From the NCBI GenBank assembly GCA_002070205.1, contig MWCU01000035.1:182759-246758 (forward strand): a stretch of DNA of 64,000 nucleotides, read 5' to 3'. The notes under the pieces were generated by a model. It saw only the letters and a program-made list of their open reading frames with translations, did not search any database and was not told where the DNA came from. Of the stretch, positions 1-6,661 are shown piece by piece; the stretch's first letter is position 1, and the number at the start of each line of letters is the position of its first letter. Source of the stretch: Firmicutes bacterium ADurb.Bin182 (GTDB taxonomy: Bacteria; Bacillota; Clostridia; Christensenellales; CAG-138). A program made the translations under genes and the position numbers.

Positions 1-370
1 CAATAAGTACGCGTTGTTCAGGGCCGCTTCCCGAATAGAGAAGAAACAGCGAGCCGTCCGAATTGATAATTTCAATCTCCGAAGCTTTCCCGTTTATATC
101 GGCTATTACCGGCTCAGCCGGCGTTAATTCATAAATGCCGGGTTCAAGCGCCTCATGCGTCTTTAAAGCAGGGGAAACGAGCGGCGGTTCTTTGTTCTCC
201 GGCTTTTCGGTCTCATCGGTTTCCGGTATGACGGGAGTATTTCTCCCGCCCTGTTCTTCGGGCTCGTTGTTTGCACCGTCAGAAGGAATAAACCGGATGC
301 ATGATGTAAGCAGCATAAGGACTGACAATATTAAAATGATAAAGATGATAATGGAGCTTTTTGATTTCAT
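1..370 (-). CDS. Putative lipoprotein, N-terminal part (gene runs off the window start)
   Basis: The reading frame opens at an ATG preceded by AGGAGGT (373-379) and continues without a stop to the window edge, so about 123 codons are visible. Residues 1-23 form a lipoprotein signal peptide: KSK at the N-terminus, a hydrophobic core rich in I/L, then a lipobox L-T-S-C with Cys24 as the expected lipidation site. After it comes a charged, Pro/Glu-rich low-complexity linker (about residues 30-65) typical of surface lipoproteins, then the start of a possible folded domain. No family was recognised. The protein should be exported and anchored to the outer face of the membrane. The upstream 400 bp holds no gene. 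Confidence 0.75.
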   Translation of the reverse strand, partial: MKSKSSIIIFIILILSVLMLLTSCIRFIPSDGANNEPEEQGGRNTPVIPETDETEKPENKEPPLVSPALKTHEALEPGIYELTPAEPVIADINGKASEIEIINSDGSLFLLYSGSGPEQRVLI

Positions 371-792
371 AAGACCTCCTGTGCAAAAATGCAGCATATT
401 AAGATGAGAAGAGGCTTTTTGGTTTTTATTGCATTTATATACTTCAACTGTATCATTTATAATCGTTCATGTACAGCATTATTATGTAAATCATCGGTGC
501 AGCTGTTGATTATATACAATAAAGTTAAATATGGCTTGATTTTGACTAGCATACGTTTTCTTTCGTTTGTCTTTTAACATTGAACCCTTCTATTTCTATT
601 CGCGGTTATCAGTATAGCGCGATAAGTCAAAGAAAACAAAAGTTCCCGGGAACAAAAGCCTTGCAGGGAACAATGACGCATACAGTATTCTTTCATAGGT
701 GCGGAGAATTTGATAAAATTTCGGAGAAAAGCTTAGGCAGTTCTATGCGTCTCCGGAATCTTGTACTGTTAACACAATGATAAAGAGTTCGT
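371..792. other. Intergenic stretch without a supported gene
   Basis: AT-rich DNA lies between the divergently oriented 5' end of the lipoprotein gene and the 3' end of the hydrolase gene. Two short plus-strand open frames exist here, but neither has a ribosome binding site, and their predicted peptides look like random AT-rich translation. The promoter of the lipoprotein gene should lie in the part next to 380, but no convincing -35/-10 pair was found. No terminator hairpin was seen after the hydrolase gene. Confidence 0.5.
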
Positions 793-1608
793 TTAATCAC
801 CTGCAAATCTAGCCAGTTCATCCGTAAACATTTCTTTTTGATCGATGAATAAGAAGTGTCCGCTTTCTTTAAAAGGCACGAGCATCGAATTCTTTATACT
901 GTTATGTTGCACCTCGGATAACGCGGGTAATACGACCCTGTCATGAATGCCCTGCATTATGAGCGTAGGGACACTGATTTGAGCGAGATCACTGAACAAG
1001 CCTTCTTCATCAAGCCAGGTTTCAGCGATTGAAACGGTCGACCAGCCTGCGGCTTGTAAACCGAGATGAAATATCCAGTCCGACATCGCCTGCGAGACGG
1101 GCTTATAAAATATCATTTTACCGAAATCGCGCAGCATCTGAGGACGGTCTGTGTATGTGTGCCGAATGATATCGATAACATCCTGCCTCGGTAAACCGTA
1201 AGGGAAATAAGAGCGTTTTACAAGACTGGGAGCCGCAGCCGCGCATAACGCAAGTTTAGCTATCCCGTGACCGCCGTGACGCGCCATATACCTAACGGCA
1301 ATGCCGCCGCCTGTTGAATGCCCAAGCAGCGCAATATCTTTCAGCTTCAATGTATCGATAACACATCTGACGTCGTCCGACAGTCGATCGTAGCCGTATC
1401 CGTGCCATGGCTTATCCGATTGTCCAAAACCACGGTAATCGATCCCGATACAGCGAAATCCCAGCTTGGGCAGCATGTTAAATTGATACTCGAATAATTT
1501 ATGGTTGCCCGGCCAGCCATGTATAAAAAGAATTGTATTGCTGCCTTCCGGGTTAAGGTCTTCTACGAATATTTTGACATCCGGCTCTACGCGTATAAAA
1601 AAACCCAT
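793..1608 (-). CDS. Alpha/beta hydrolase (alpha/beta fold family)
   Basis: This 271-residue protein is a typical alpha/beta hydrolase. The oxyanion-hole motif HGWPG starts at His30, the nucleophile elbow GHSTGG places Ser98 as the catalytic serine, and Asp223 (IHDR) and His251 (SGHF) complete the triad. The fold is associated with esterases, haloperoxidase-like enzymes and C-C hydrolases; the substrate cannot be read from the sequence. The start was set at the ATG with GAGGTGAG a few bases upstream; an upstream in-frame ATG at 1719 would add 37 residues that do not resemble the family and has no good ribosome binding site. It appears to be a single-gene unit. Function beyond hydrolase is unknown. 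Confidence 0.85.
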   Translation of the reverse strand: MGFFIRVEPDVKIFVEDLNPEGSNTILFIHGWPGNHKLFEYQFNMLPKLGFRCIGIDYRGFGQSDKPWHGYGYDRLSDDVRCVIDTLKLKDIALLGHSTGGGIAVRYMARHGGHGIAKLALCAAAAPSLVKRSYFPYGLPRQDVIDIIRHTYTDRPQMLRDFGKMIFYKPVSQAMSDWIFHLGLQAAGWSTVSIAETWLDEEGLFSDLAQISVPTLIMQGIHDRVVLPALSEVQHNSIKNSMLVPFKESGHFLFIDQKEMFTDELARFAGD

Positions 1609-1709
1609 ATTCTCACCTCGGTAATAGCTTATTCCTCTTATCAGTATTTGGTGCCGTAATACTGCGTCATAAAAACGCCGACTGTTTTCGGAAACGCTGA
1701 AGGAGTGAT

Positions 1710-1835
1710 ATGGCGGCAAAATACGACATGAGAATACTGCAAAGCGTGGTTAATTTTTTCAGGAGAAGGAATGCAATCAAAACGGAAAATGAGCCGTTTC
1801 AATATGAAAACGGGGGAGAAAGTGACGGCAAATAA
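1710..1835 (+). CDS. Possible small protein, 41 aa
   Basis: A short frame starts at an ATG with AAGGAG six bases upstream and ends at TAA. The predicted peptide has an amphipathic N-terminal half ending in a basic FFRRR patch and an acidic, Gly/Glu-rich tail. It is divergent from the hydrolase gene and free of overlap if that gene starts at 1608. No family was recognised. The ribosome binding site is the only positive evidence; it could also be a remnant of a longer gene. Confidence 0.35.
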   Translation: MAAKYDMRILQSVVNFFRRRNAIKTENEPFQYENGGESDGK

Positions 1836-1926
1836 AACAGGAGACGTGGCTTAAAAGGATAGTTCAGGCAAAAAACTGTTTCAGAGGTTGTACAGAACAA
1901 TAACAAACGCGTTACTGCGGAAATAA

Positions 1927-2490
1927 TTAAAGCAGATGTTCGAGCACTATTTTAATACCGATAGCGATCAGAATCACTCCGCCTGCGATCCCGGCATGCC
2001 TTTTAAACAGCTTGCCTAGTTTTTTGCCGGCTAAAACTCCGAGGAAGGAGAGGGTGAAAGCAACCGCGCCTATAATGACGGAAGCCAGAAAGATATCGCA
2101 GCCTGTAATCGCAAGACTGACCCCGACCGCCAAAGCGTCGATGCTTGTAGCTACAGCCATAACAAAAAGCACTTTTGTGCAAAACGGATCGGCAATATCG
2201 CTAGGTTCTCCGCTTTTTTTATTGACCGACTCCACAATCATCCGTATGCCGATAAAACCTAAAAGCCCGAACGCGACCCAATGCGCAATTTGTTCAATAT
2301 AAAAGCTGACTTTTGTGCCGGCGAACCAGCCCAGCATCGGCATTAAGAACTGAAAAAAACCAAAAAAAATGGCTGTCTTCAAAGCCGGCGAAAACTTGAA
2401 ATGCCTCAGCATGATCCCGTTGGTAACGGAAACCGCAAAAGCATCCATGGCAAGCGCAAGCGCAATTAGGAGCATTGAAACAATATCCAA
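1927..2490 (-). CDS. mntP: Manganese efflux pump MntP
   Basis: A six-helix membrane protein of 187 residues, the usual MntP length. MntP exports Mn(II) to prevent manganese toxicity. The two repeats each carry the characteristic intramembrane Asp: MDAFAVS (Asp16) and SIDALAVG (Asp118), residues linked to Mn transport in the family. The start codon is TTG, chosen because GGAGGT lies five bases upstream (2496-2501); the next ATG is five codons in and has no ribosome binding site. A good promoter lies upstream. No yybP-ykoY Mn riboswitch was recognised in the 200 bp leader. Confidence 0.92.
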   Translation of the reverse strand: MDIVSMLLIALALAMDAFAVSVTNGIMLRHFKFSPALKTAIFFGFFQFLMPMLGWFAGTKVSFYIEQIAHWVAFGLLGFIGIRMIVESVNKKSGEPSDIADPFCTKVLFVMAVATSIDALAVGVSLAITGCDIFLASVIIGAVAFTLSFLGVLAGKKLGKLFKRHAGIAGGVILIAIGIKIVLEHLL

Positions 2491-2513
2491 AACGTACCTC
2501 CGTATCTTTAGTT

Positions 2514-2542
2514 ATAGTAATTACAACGAATAGTTATGTCAA
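2514..2542 (-). promoter_or_regulatory. Sigma-A-type promoter of mntP
   Basis: Read on the minus strand, the -35 is TTGACA (2537-2542), followed by a 17-base spacer and a -10 of TACTAT (2514-2519). The site is about 25 bp upstream of the TTG start, so the mRNA leader would be very short. The spacer contains ACTATTCGTT, which also occurs near the recombinase gene at 15.8 and 16.1 kb; this may be chance. Confidence 0.6.
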
Positions 2543-2662
2543 GGTTTAATCTGTATCAGTAATAATATTTAAGGATTTTTGCCTGATTTTTAAGCATGAT
2601 TTTCCAATGCCGTCATGGATTATACTGACATGCCGGGAGCGGCCGCATTTTCTTTAAAACAG

Positions 2663-2691
2663 TTGACAACAAAAACTTTATGCTGTATATT
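2663..2691 (+). promoter_or_regulatory. Promoter of the tRNA operon
   Basis: Perfect -35 TTGACA (2663-2668), a 17-base spacer and -10 TATATT (2686-2691). It lies about 30 bp before the first tRNA gene and is followed by no other gene start, so it very probably drives the whole eight-gene tRNA array. Confidence 0.8.
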
Positions 2692-2721
2692 AATATTCGT
2701 CGCGAAAATCCACGGTACGAA

Positions 2722-2799
2722 CGGGGTGTAGCGCAGTTCGGCTAGCGCACGTGCTTTGGGAGCATGGGGCCGGGGGTTCAAATCCCTCCACCCCGACCA
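2722..2799 (+). tRNA. tRNA-Pro (anticodon TGG)
   Basis: Cloverleaf with acceptor CGGGGTG/CACCCCG, anticodon stem CGTGC/GCATG, loop TTTGGGA giving anticodon TGG, and TTCAAAT in the T loop. CCA is genomically encoded. First gene of the array. Confidence 0.96.
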
Positions 2800-2807
2800 A
2801 CAACCAA

Positions 2808-2882
2808 GGCCCCTTGGTCAAGCGGTTAAGACACCGCCCTTTCACGGCGGTAACAGGAGTTCGAGTCTCCTAGGGGTCACCA
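2808..2882 (+). tRNA. tRNA-Glu (anticodon TTC)
   Basis: Acceptor GGCCCCT/AGGGGTC, anticodon stem CCGCC/GGCGG with loop CTTTCAC giving TTC, T loop TTCGAGT, encoded CCA. Confidence 0.96.
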
Positions 2883-2905
2883 TTTTTCCCCCGTTTGGAT
2901 TTCGT

Positions 2906-2982
2906 GGGCCTTTAGCTCAGTTGGTCAGAGCGGTCGGCTCATAACCGATTGGTCCGGGGTTCGAGTCCCTGAAGGCCCACCA
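2906..2982 (+). tRNA. tRNA-Met-type (anticodon CAT)
   Basis: Acceptor GGGCCTT/AAGGCCC closed by a G1-C72 pair, anticodon loop CTCATAA, encoded CCA. The initiator features (unpaired C1/A72, three G-C pairs at the bottom of the anticodon stem) are absent. It is therefore an elongator tRNA-Met, or less likely the CAT-anticodon Ile tRNA that TilS modifies. Confidence 0.93.
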
Positions 2983-2992
2983 AACAAAATGT

Positions 2993-3069
2993 GGCCCGGT
3001 AGTTCAGTTGGTTAGAATGCCAGCCTGTCACGCTGGAGGTCAGGGGTTCGAGCCCCCTCCGGGTCGCCA
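2993..3069 (+). tRNA. tRNA-Asp (anticodon GTC)
   Basis: Acceptor GGCCCGG/CCGGGTC, anticodon loop CTGTCAC giving GTC, discriminator G as expected for Asp, encoded CCA. This is the tRNA that the T-box before hisS-aspS would be expected to sense if its specifier is GAC. Confidence 0.96.
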
Positions 3070-3073
3070 TTTT

Positions 3074-3149
3074 GCCTCGGTAGCTCAGCTGGTAGAGCAA
3101 GGGACTGAAAATCCCTGTGTCGGTGGTTCAACTCCACTCTGAGGCACCA
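3074..3149 (+). tRNA. tRNA-Phe (anticodon GAA)
   Basis: Acceptor GCCTCGG/CTGAGGC, anticodon stem AGGGA/TCCCT, loop CTGAAAA giving GAA, encoded CCA. Its A36-A37 context is the classic substrate type for MiaA/MiaB, both encoded a few kb downstream. Confidence 0.96.
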
Positions 3150-3166
3150 AATTTGCTCCAGCCATT

Positions 3167-3242
3167 GCTGGTGTAGCTCAATTGGCAGAGCAGCTGATTT
3201 GTAATCAGCAGGTTGCGGGTTCGAGTCCCATCACCAGCTCCA
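3167..3242 (+). tRNA. tRNA-Thr (anticodon TGT)
   Basis: Acceptor GCTGGTG/CACCAGC, anticodon stem GCTGA/TCAGC with loop TTTGTAA giving TGT, discriminator T, encoded CCA. Confidence 0.96.
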
Positions 3243-3265
3243 TTGACAACCAAATAACTTATCGT

Positions 3266-3350
<85 letters not shown>

Positions 3351-3356
3351 CTCTAA

Positions 3357-3443
3357 GCGGGAATGGCGGAATTGGCAGACGCGCACGGTTCAGGTCCGTG
3401 TGCTGGCAACGGCATGCAGGTTCAAGTCCTGTTTCCCGCACCA
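3357..3443 (+). tRNA. tRNA-Leu (anticodon CAG)
   Basis: Class II tRNA with a long variable arm. Acceptor GCGGGAA/TTCCCGC, anticodon stem CACGG/CCGTG with loop TTCAGGT giving CAG, encoded CCA. Last gene of the array; a terminator follows immediately. Confidence 0.95.
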
Positions 3444-3445
3444 GA

Positions 3446-3473
3446 TAAAAAGTCCTAATTTTAGGGCTTTTTC
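3446..3473 (+). terminator. Intrinsic terminator of the tRNA operon
   Basis: An AAAAAGTCCTA arm pairs with TAGGGCTTTTT around a four-base loop and ends in a T run. It sits directly after tRNA-Leu. Confidence 0.8.
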
Positions 3474-3748
3474 TAATGCCGGGTTTTTCAGCAGGGGGGA
3501 GGGGTAGAGCATTATGCGAATGAGAGTTCTGAAAATTTTGCGTCTGCGACCAATCGGGAACTGTTTAACGCTACTTTGACCCTAGCTATCCTAATAAAAC
3601 ATGGGCTGATTTAGAAGCTGCATAACGTCAGAATTATGTCTTACTAAATCAAATCTACATTAGTGCAATGTAAAATAATAGTAGTTTTTGCTTGCATTAA
3701 CGAGCAGCAGCATTCAATGTTACAAAACTTAATCATAAGGAGGGCGCC

Positions 3749-4459
3749 GTGAGCAAGTCTGTTTTCTATTGTGCAGTTTGCGGTAGGTGTGGGGTATTAA
3801 CATCGTATTATGATAATCAAAGAATGAACTGTACTTTTTGCGGACACGAAATGCAAAACAAAGGTTATGACAATTGGGACGAATTAAGTGAAGAAGAACG
3901 TGCTGCATTAAAAGAAAAATGGCGTAGTGATGCAAAAGAGAAAGGCACATTAAACGAAGAATTGTATCTCAAGCGGGCTAGTAAAAATGCATATAATAAG
4001 ACACCAAATAATATTAGAACAATTACTGAAATAAAGACAACTTCTGGCGAAGGCAGTCTATGGATTGGTTTTGGTAAGTTTATAGCATACTCATCTATTG
4101 TTTTCACGGCAATCATCGGTGCTATTATTGGAAGTGTTTTTAACAGTGAACTGGGAGGTTTTATCGGGTTTGTTATTGGTTTATTTGTAGGAGCTGTTGC
4201 TGCGGTAAACACTATGCTGCTTATAACTATCGCAGAAAACACGTTAATAACGGCAAATAACATCACTGGGTATTATAAGCAATGTGTAACAAGTAAAGAT
4301 GCCGGCTTCACAGAATATTGTAGTGAAGCGAAAACTGAAGTCAGGGCTGCTCCGAAAGAATTGAGCGAAGAGGATAAAAAAATCTTGAAAGAGAAAGCCG
4401 AAGAAATGGGCGTATCTTCCGAGTACCTTAAGTGGAAAGAAGAGAACTCAAAAAAATAG
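3749..4459 (+). CDS. Zinc-ribbon membrane protein of unknown function
   Basis: 236 residues starting at GTG, with AAGGAGGG just upstream. An N-terminal zinc ribbon is visible: C8-x2-C11 and C28-x2-C31. A charged region (about 40-95) follows, then two hydrophobic, Gly-rich helices (about 107-165) forming a membrane hairpin, and a highly charged C-terminal tail ending in Lys-rich sequence. Codon use is clearly more AT-rich than in the flanking miaB and tRNA region, and the gene stands alone between the tRNA array and miaB with its own terminator, which suggests acquisition by transfer. No function is assigned; the layout (ribbon, membrane hairpin, cytosolic tail) would suit a membrane-bound regulatory or sensing protein, but that is only a guess. 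Confidence 0.75.
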   Translation: MSKSVFYCAVCGRCGVLTSYYDNQRMNCTFCGHEMQNKGYDNWDELSEEERAALKEKWRSDAKEKGTLNEELYLKRASKNAYNKTPNNIRTITEIKTTSGEGSLWIGFGKFIAYSSIVFTAIIGAIIGSVFNSELGGFIGFVIGLFVGAVAAVNTMLLITIAENTLITANNITGYYKQCVTSKDAGFTEYCSEAKTEVRAAPKELSEEDKKILKEKAEEMGVSSEYLKWKEENSKK

Positions 4460-4518
4460 TAAAGGATATTACCAACTCCATCATAATATAAAGGTTCTCG
4501 TGGTAATGATATCTTTTC

Positions 4519-4552
4519 GCCGGGACGATGATTTACGCTCCGGCTTTTTTTT
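4519..4552 (+). terminator. Intrinsic terminator after the zinc-ribbon gene
   Basis: GCCGG pairs with CCGGC, extended by a G-T pair, around a loop of about 12 bases, and is followed by eight T residues. Just upstream, GATATTACCA and TGGTAATGATATC form a second partial inverted repeat. Confidence 0.8.
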
Positions 4553-4640
4553 GGCGGAAAATGAGTTATTAAGGCTATATAGAGATCTATGAAGGTTATC
4601 TTGCCTGAAAGACACGCATTATTAGGAGTGGGAGGGGAGT

Positions 4641-4778
4641 ATGAAGAGTGGGAAGATAACATATTGCTATATAAATACAGTTGTGGTAGACAATGATATA
4701 TACCAGACTAATATCGAAGGTGAAAAACACCATCACCCCATCAAGCATAACTCGAATGCTTGCATGAACGATATGTAA
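4641..4778 (+). CDS. Possible small protein, 45 aa
   Basis: An ATG preceded by GGAGGGG at suitable spacing opens a 45-codon frame ending in TAA, 40 bp before miaB. The peptide contains a short hydrophobic stretch, a KHHHPIKH basic/His segment and two Cys. No family was recognised. AT-rich codon use matches the zinc-ribbon gene rather than miaB, so it may belong to the same accessory insertion. Confidence 0.35.
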   Translation: MKSGKITYCYINTVVVDNDIYQTNIEGEKHHHPIKHNSNACMNDM

Positions 4779-4818
4779 AGACTATAATTATAAGGAATGT
4801 AAAAAAGGATGGCGGCAG

Positions 4819-6231
4819 ATGCTCGAAGCGAAAGCTAAAAACGGTTTTGTTCAGGATGAAGTATGCAAAATGCTTTATCAAAGCTACAAGCACCTGAACA
4901 AAACTTACCATATACAATCCTACGGATGCCAGATGAATACCCATGATTCGGAAAAGCTTGCAGGCATGCTGTCGATGTCCGGATTTTCGCCGGCCGCTTC
5001 AAAAGAGGAGGCGGATATCATTCTGTTCAATACCTGCTGCGTTCGGGAACATGCGGAAAAGCGGGTTTTCGGAAATATCGGGGCTTTAAAAAAGCTTAAA
5101 GACGAAAAACCGAAGCTTATCATCGGCGTATGCGGCTGCATGATGCAGCAGGAGGAAGTGGCGGACAGATTGATGAGGCGGTTTCCGTTTGTCGACCTCG
5201 TTTTCGGGACCCATAACCTCAATGAATTCCCGTCCATGCTTAAAGCCGTGCTGGACGGCGAAAGGACAAGCTCCATAATTGAGGGATGCGAGATAGAAGA
5301 GGGGTTGCCCGTAAAAAGAGCGGACGGAGTTTCGGCTTTTATCAACATCATATACGGGTGCAACAATTATTGTTCCTATTGCATCGTGCCCTACGTAAGG
5401 GGCAGAGAGCGCTCAAGAGAACCCGAAAAAATCGTTGAGGAAGCGAAAGCTTTAGCGGATCAAGGTTATAAAGAGATAACTTTGCTCGGGCAAAACGTAA
5501 ACTCATATGCTCCGAACGGTGAAAAGGACGGGTTTGCAAAGCTTCTGTACATGCTCAACGATATAGACGGCATTGAAAGAATCCGCTTCATGACGTCCCA
5601 CCCGAAAGATCTTTCGCGGGGATTGATCGAAGCTATGGTCCGGCTTCCTAAGGTATGCAACCATATCCACCTCCCGGTCCAGTCGGGCAGCAACCGGATT
5701 CTTGAGGCTATGAACCGGAGGTATACGAGGGAGCATTATATGGACCTCGTAGATCAGCTTCGCGAGCATGTGAGCGGCATCGAGCTTACGACCGATATAA
5801 TAGTCGGTTTTCCTTCCGAAACGGAAGAAGACTTTAACGATACTTTGGACCTCGTAAACAGGGTCGGTTTTTCATCAGCTTATACGTTCATGTATTCGCC
5901 TCGCAGAGGGACAAAAGCCGCCAAGATGCCCGGCCAGCTTGACGCCGAAACAAAAAAGATGAGGCTGCTGGCATTGAATGAGCTTCAAGCCGAGCATGTT
6001 AGGGCAAACAATAAAAAATATATAGGGAAAAGCGCAGTTGTTTTGACTGAAGGCTATGATGAGCGCAAAGGCTTGGCCTTCGGGAAAATGACAAACTTTA
6101 AAATGGTGTATTTCCCCGCGGACAAAGACGCGATAGGCAGGTTTATATCTGTAAAGATCGAAGGCGAACAGAAAAACTCCTTGATTGGCAGAATAGAAGG
6201 TACCAATATGAGCAGGGATGCGGAAAAATGA
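4819..6231 (+). CDS. miaB: tRNA-2-methylthio-N6-dimethylallyladenosine synthase MiaB
   Basis: A radical-SAM methylthiotransferase of 470 residues that adds the 2-methylthio group to i6A37 of tRNAs reading UNN codons. The N-terminal UPF0004 domain holds auxiliary-cluster cysteines Cys37 (YGCQMN), Cys73 (NTCC) and Cys107 (CGCMMQ). The radical-SAM motif is C181-x3-C185-x2-C188 (YGCNNYCSYC). A C-terminal TRAM domain occupies about residues 395-460. It shares the tRNA target with MiaA, encoded 5 kb downstream, whose product is MiaB's substrate. The ATG start has a modest AGGATGG ribosome binding site. The stop codon overlaps the ricA start (ATGA), indicating translational coupling. Confidence 0.97.
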   Translation: MLEAKAKNGFVQDEVCKMLYQSYKHLNKTYHIQSYGCQMNTHDSEKLAGMLSMSGFSPAASKEEADIILFNTCCVREHAEKRVFGNIGALKKLKDEKPKLIIGVCGCMMQQEEVADRLMRRFPFVDLVFGTHNLNEFPSMLKAVLDGERTSSIIEGCEIEEGLPVKRADGVSAFINIIYGCNNYCSYCIVPYVRGRERSREPEKIVEEAKALADQGYKEITLLGQNVNSYAPNGEKDGFAKLLYMLNDIDGIERIRFMTSHPKDLSRGLIEAMVRLPKVCNHIHLPVQSGSNRILEAMNRRYTREHYMDLVDQLREHVSGIELTTDIIVGFPSETEEDFNDTLDLVNRVGFSSAYTFMYSPRRGTKAAKMPGQLDAETKKMRLLALNELQAEHVRANNKKYIGKSAVVLTEGYDERKGLAFGKMTNFKMVYFPADKDAIGRFISVKIEGEQKNSLIGRIEGTNMSRDAEK

Positions 6232-6623
6232 TAATCATCGATAAGGCAAAAGAATTAGGCATTGCGCTCAGTGAATCCGATGAATTCAGGCGCATGTTAG
6301 CGGCAAGAACGCAATTGGAAGGGAATCCGGCAGTTCGAGATATGCTTAAGGATTTTCAAAAAAAGCAGAGGGAGATCTCAGATATTTTATCCGAAGACGA
6401 TCCTGACCATGACTTGATCGCCGCCTTAACAAACGACATTGACAACATGCAAAACACATTGCTCCTAAATCCCGTTTTCGCGGAACTGGTTGAAGCGCAA
6501 AACGATTTTCAAAAGCTGATGAACAGGGTCAACAAAGTCATAGCAGAATGCATCGGGATGGATGCAAGTCAAAACGGCACCTGCGAAGGGTCCTGCTCTT
6601 CCTGCAGCGGCTGCAAGCATTAA
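6228..6623 (+). CDS. ricA: YlbF/YmcA family protein (RicA-like) with Cys-rich tail
   Basis: 131 residues, mostly a helical Com_YlbF domain. In Bacillus subtilis the paralogues YmcA/RicA, YlbF/RicF and YaaT/RicT form an Fe-S-containing complex that helps RNase Y mature mRNAs and influences sporulation and competence. The position directly after miaB and before mutS matches B. subtilis ymcA, so the RicA-like label rests mainly on synteny. The C-terminus carries a cluster of four cysteines, C119-x3-C123-x2-C126-x2-C129, a plausible cluster-binding site. Notably no cotE lies between it and mutS, unlike in Bacillus. It overlaps miaB by four bases. Confidence 0.85.
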   Translation: MIIIDKAKELGIALSESDEFRRMLAARTQLEGNPAVRDMLKDFQKKQREISDILSEDDPDHDLIAALTNDIDNMQNTLLLNPVFAELVEAQNDFQKLMNRVNKVIAECIGMDASQNGTCEGSCSSCSGCKH

Positions 6624-6661
6624 CCGTCTTAACATAATCATATCGTTGTTTGGGGGATCGA

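Noticed and set aside
389..780. Two plus-strand open frames after the lipoprotein gene
   Set aside because: No ribosome binding site and AT-rich random-looking peptides without domain features.
2012..2302. 96-codon plus-strand frame
   Set aside because: Lies antisense inside mntP, which has clear family motifs.
2491..2660. yybP-ykoY manganese riboswitch before mntP
   Set aside because: The apparent promoter leaves a leader of under 20 bases and no conserved riboswitch motifs were found.
4273..4662. 129-codon minus-strand frame
   Set aside because: Antisense to the zinc-ribbon gene and its terminator; Ser-rich shadow translation.
3444..4818. Integrated element with tRNA attachment sites
   Set aside because: No second copy of the tRNA-Leu 3' end and no integrase in the patch.
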